Positions 5,156 through 5,219 of a DNA stretch of 5,219 bases are shown here, one piece after another (the first letter of the stretch is position 1; every line of letters begins with the position of its first letter). Position numbers and translations under genes: made by a program. Under the pieces are notes generated by a model. That model had not been told where the DNA came from. It worked only from the letters and a program-made list of their open reading frames with translations, and did not search any database. Source of the stretch: Solobacterium sp. (GTDB lineage Bacteria; Bacillota_I; Bacilli_A; Erysipelotrichales; Erysipelotrichaceae); assembly GCA_016284975.1 (NCBI GenBank), contig JAEEPV010000301.1, forward strand, positions 1 to 5,219. Direction: 5' to 3'.

Positions 5156-5219
5156 CAGGGAAATTGCGAAACTCTTCAGAAAGTTCGGGCCATATATACG
5201 ATCTGAAGAGGTGCGTGAA
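5151..5219 (+). pseudogene. Possible continuation of the transposase in the +1 frame
   Basis: From CCT 5151 the +1 frame is open to the window end for 23 codons and includes DREIAKLFRKFGPYIRSEEV, a charged, helix-like stretch more protein-like than the other frames. Removing one C from GAATCCTGACAGG would join KYYES directly to DREIAKLF. This suggests a one-base insertion that broke the transposase, or a recoding event. Similarity of this stretch to a transposase was not tested. Confidence 0.35.

Larger units (their letters stand above)
4756..5219 (+). mobile_element. Insertion sequence, left portion (probably IS1634-like), running off the window
   Basis: The evidence is threefold: family-like sequence in the radical SAM gene stops near 4755; base composition turns AT-rich; and a transposase-like N-terminus with its own promoter and ribosome binding site follows. 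The exact left boundary and terminal inverted repeat cannot be fixed because the right end is outside the window. The boundary given is where radical SAM similarity is judged to end. Confidence 0.55.

Noticed and set aside
1..5219. CRISPR array, tRNA, rRNA, toxin-antitoxin or phage-defence genes
   Set aside because: No regularly spaced repeats, no tRNA-like cloverleaf, and no protein with nuclease, toxin or defence-type motifs was found. All sizeable genes are accounted for by known families.

Overview
The window looks like chromosomal DNA from a Gram-positive member of the Bacillota, perhaps an Erysipelotrichia- or Clostridia-type gut or oral anaerobe. This rests on a DUF4358-type protein end, AGGAG-type ribosome binding sites, an SPL-like radical SAM protein of a kind I know mainly from anaerobic Bacillota, and a 5'-nucleotidase without a signal peptide. 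The genus cannot be decided from the sequence.

Layout: (1) 1-237, + strand, the 3' end of a DUF4358-like gene. (2) 238-897, - strand, a complete Crp/Fnr-family regulator convergent with it; the two stop codons abut with no base between. (3) 898-1107, a divergent intergenic region with a CRP-type dyad TGTTG-N6-CAACA (917-932), a weaker TTGG-N4-CCAA site (988-999), a candidate leftward promoter and an extended -10 for purB. (4) 1108-2403, purB, adenylosuccinate lyase, intact with all catalytic motifs. (5) 2404-2486, a strong hairpin terminator followed at once by a TATAAT box. (6) 2487-3950, a cytoplasmic UshA/YunD-type 5'-nucleotidase, closed by a perfect 20-bp palindrome (3984-4003). (7) 4030-4908, an SPL-like radical SAM gene whose family-like sequence stops near 4755 and whose last ~50 codons run into unrelated AT-rich DNA. 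(8) About 4756-5219, probably the left part of an insertion sequence: a terminator hairpin, three copies of TGTAGTTAAGT, a TATAAT promoter, and a 74-codon transposase N-terminus (4931-5155) ending at a TGA that looks like a frameshift. The element runs off the window.

How the parts relate: PurB makes AMP (and AICAR), and the next gene probably hydrolyses nucleoside monophosphates, so the two form a small purine-nucleotide neighbourhood, though a terminator and a possible new promoter separate them. The Crp/Fnr regulator is divergent from purB and best placed to control itself. The right-hand end is an ordinary-looking gene broken by a mobile element. The most interesting details are the regulator's operator-like dyads, the chimeric radical SAM reading frame, the triple 11-mer around the transposase promoter, and the TCC-TGA-C junction in the transposase. 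I see no CRISPR array, tRNA, rRNA or recognisable new defence system.
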